The notes under the pieces: generated by a model | Database searches by the model: none | Seen by the model: only the letters and a program-made list of their open reading frames with translations | Told to the model about the DNA's origin: nothing | Translations under genes and position numbers: made by a program | In this document: piece by piece, positions 62,601-64,000 of the stretch | Position numbering within the stretch: the stretch's first letter is position 1 | How the letters are laid out: every line of letters starts with the position of its first letter | NCBI GenBank assembly: GCA_026929865.2 | Contig: CM049409.1 | Coordinates: forward strand, 10,604,952 to 10,668,951 | Direction: 5' to 3' | Length of the DNA stretch: 64,000 bases | From: Hyperoplus lanceolatus | Taxonomy: Eukaryota; Chordata; Actinopteri; Uranoscopiformes; Ammodytidae

Positions 62601-64000
62601 ATCCAGCCAGCCTTGAGCTGTCATATTTAAGCGAAAAGAGTACAGGAGGACTGGAAAGTTGAGTGTTTTTTGTGTGCATGGTGTCTGTGTGACAACTTTG
62701 TTAATAGACAAACGCAAGGACGAAGGAAGCCAAATAAGGACAAACAAAATGCTGCAACTACTCCTCATAGTGGGCTGGCCAATTGTCTCTCCACCCCTGC
62801 ACCTTTTTATATTCTTCACCACACAGGGCTGCATTATAATTCTCTATTTCCATGTATTTATGTTTTTTTACATCCCCATTGAACTCCTCACCCTTAATCT
62901 CCCTGCCTTCCTATTTTCCTACTGCCACCAAATTCTTCCATCTCTATCATAAAGTTTTTCTGAATCTGAATCTCGTCCATATTCTGTCCCCCTCCTTGTT
63001 TATGGCTCCCCTCTCTGCCCTCCTCTCCTCCCTCTTTGCCATGCGATTGCGAGGTGCTGACTACCACTCCCACTGGGATGACAGCGAACCAAAGAGCAAA
63101 GCAAAAGGTCAACTTATCCCGATTGTCACTCAACACCCTGCTTTGTCTCTACCTAGAGAATCCAGGGCCACACATCGATTATTACGTCATCGATTGCACA
63201 TTACTTCCCTACTCTTACCAGAAAACAAAATAAACCACTGACCCAAATATTTGATTAGCAGGACCGACACAGTAATTAAGCGTGTTAAATGATATCCAGT
63301 CTAGGCTAACACAAATCAGTTCAATCATTGATAGGAAAAAAGCTCAGAGCAAAATTTGAAATGAGCAATAAATAAGCTCTGCAGTTAGAAATTCACATCT
63401 TTAATGTTTTATTAAAGCATTTTCACCAACTTGCGTATGTCTGTGAGCTTTTGTAGAGGCACGGGATTGTGCAATAAGCCTGTCAATATAAAACAAGGAT
63501 CACAAGTATGGATTCTAAAATGGTCTGAAGTGGCTAAGCTTAAGAAAAACACTCCATCTCTGACTGTACAACTGAACTATACTTCTAAACTGATGAGTAA
63601 TGTGAAAAGGGCAAATAACATGCTTGCAAAGTCAATTTAAGTGATTCAGTTTTTCTTATCAAGTAACAGCGTCTGATAAGTTAGCCATGTCACACATGTA
63701 TGTAATAAATGTTTGTTCTCACTATTGCAGAAGCCACCAGGAGCATCTTGTCTGTATGCCTTTATTTAAAGAAACCACATGCCATGGGAGCCTCATCAGG
63801 ATTTAAGTTTAAAATTAAAAAACAAGATATATCTCACATTGTTGAAGAGCAGAGCTAAATGACATGGGATAAGTATAGCAAAAGGGAGGGCATGATAACT
63901 TTCTCTGTCTGTCAAGGGCAGCAGCAAAAGTCATCAAGGCCTTTGCTCAACTGGGGACAAAAGTACAGACTGGTAACAAAATGCAGGGGGCACAAACAGC
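56681..64000. other. Unique DNA to the window end, no gene supported
   Basis: This contains a CT-rich patch (58205-58233), a C20 homopolymer at 58884-58903 and many short composition-driven frames. The part at about 60600-61140 is AT-rich and dense in TAAT/ATTA words and looks like candidate conserved non-coding DNA. No exon, RNA gene or element boundary is supported. Confidence 0.4.
58884..58903. repeat. Poly-C tract
   Basis: Twenty consecutive C (minus-strand G20), with quadruplex or i-motif potential. Its length is likely to vary. Confidence 0.92.

Noticed and set aside
62940-62975. AAGTTTTTCTGAATCTGAATCT as a LINE 3' tail
   Set aside because: The tail-like words are too short and the upstream stem typical of Rex1/L2 tails is missing.

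Overview
This window looks like nuclear DNA from a ray-finned (teleost) fish. The evidence is long CA/TG microsatellites, a fish-type Tc1 transposon family in three copies, hAT, PIF/Harbinger and TTAA-target elements, several non-LTR retrotransposon families, and two solo LTRs of one family. No bacterial-style operons are present. I could not identify a complete host protein-coding gene, a host exon, rRNA or a functional tRNA, so the window is best read as a gene desert or the inside of a very large intron. Species cannot be told from this sequence.

Layout. 1-19.6 kb is mostly unique AT-rich DNA. It carries a solo LTR (694-1220), a TTAA-flanked MITE with two long hairpins (1880-2121), an L1-type ORF1 fragment (about 3553-4254), a tRNA-like remnant (7236-7311), a second TTAA MITE (9932-10198), a hAT-like end (13528) and two LINE 3' tails (about 15.2 and 15.9 kb). 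At 18881-19025 there is a 145-bp CA tract.

19617-26140 is the most striking part: a four-deep stack of insertions, each layer with its own target-site duplication. A hAT element (8-bp TSD) holds an LTR retrotransposon. The left-hand LTR of that element is split by a minus-strand LINE. The LINE is split by a PIF/Harbinger element (3-bp TSD).

26-49 kb is again mostly unsplit unique DNA. It has a second, three-level nest at 31354-34150 (probable hAT-like element, LINE, Tc1 derivative), a second solo LTR (37608-38025), a 399-bp TTAA MITE (37125-37523) and a palindromic Tc1 derivative (42132-42715).

49.2-55.2 kb holds a nearly full RT-bearing LINE with an 11-bp TSD. It is split by a 1321-bp hAT element with an exact 8-bp TSD. 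A full-span Tc1 element (53634-55151) follows, whose DD34E transposase is broken by one frameshift. From 55 kb to the end are repeat fragments, another TTAA MITE copy (56212-56676) and unique DNA, some of which reads like candidate conserved non-coding sequence.

The recognisable coding sequences all belong to mobile elements and almost all are broken. They do not form a pathway. What the window records is an order of insertion, readable from which element interrupts which. I found no new gene system; the best-supported novelty is the nested architecture and the element families themselves.
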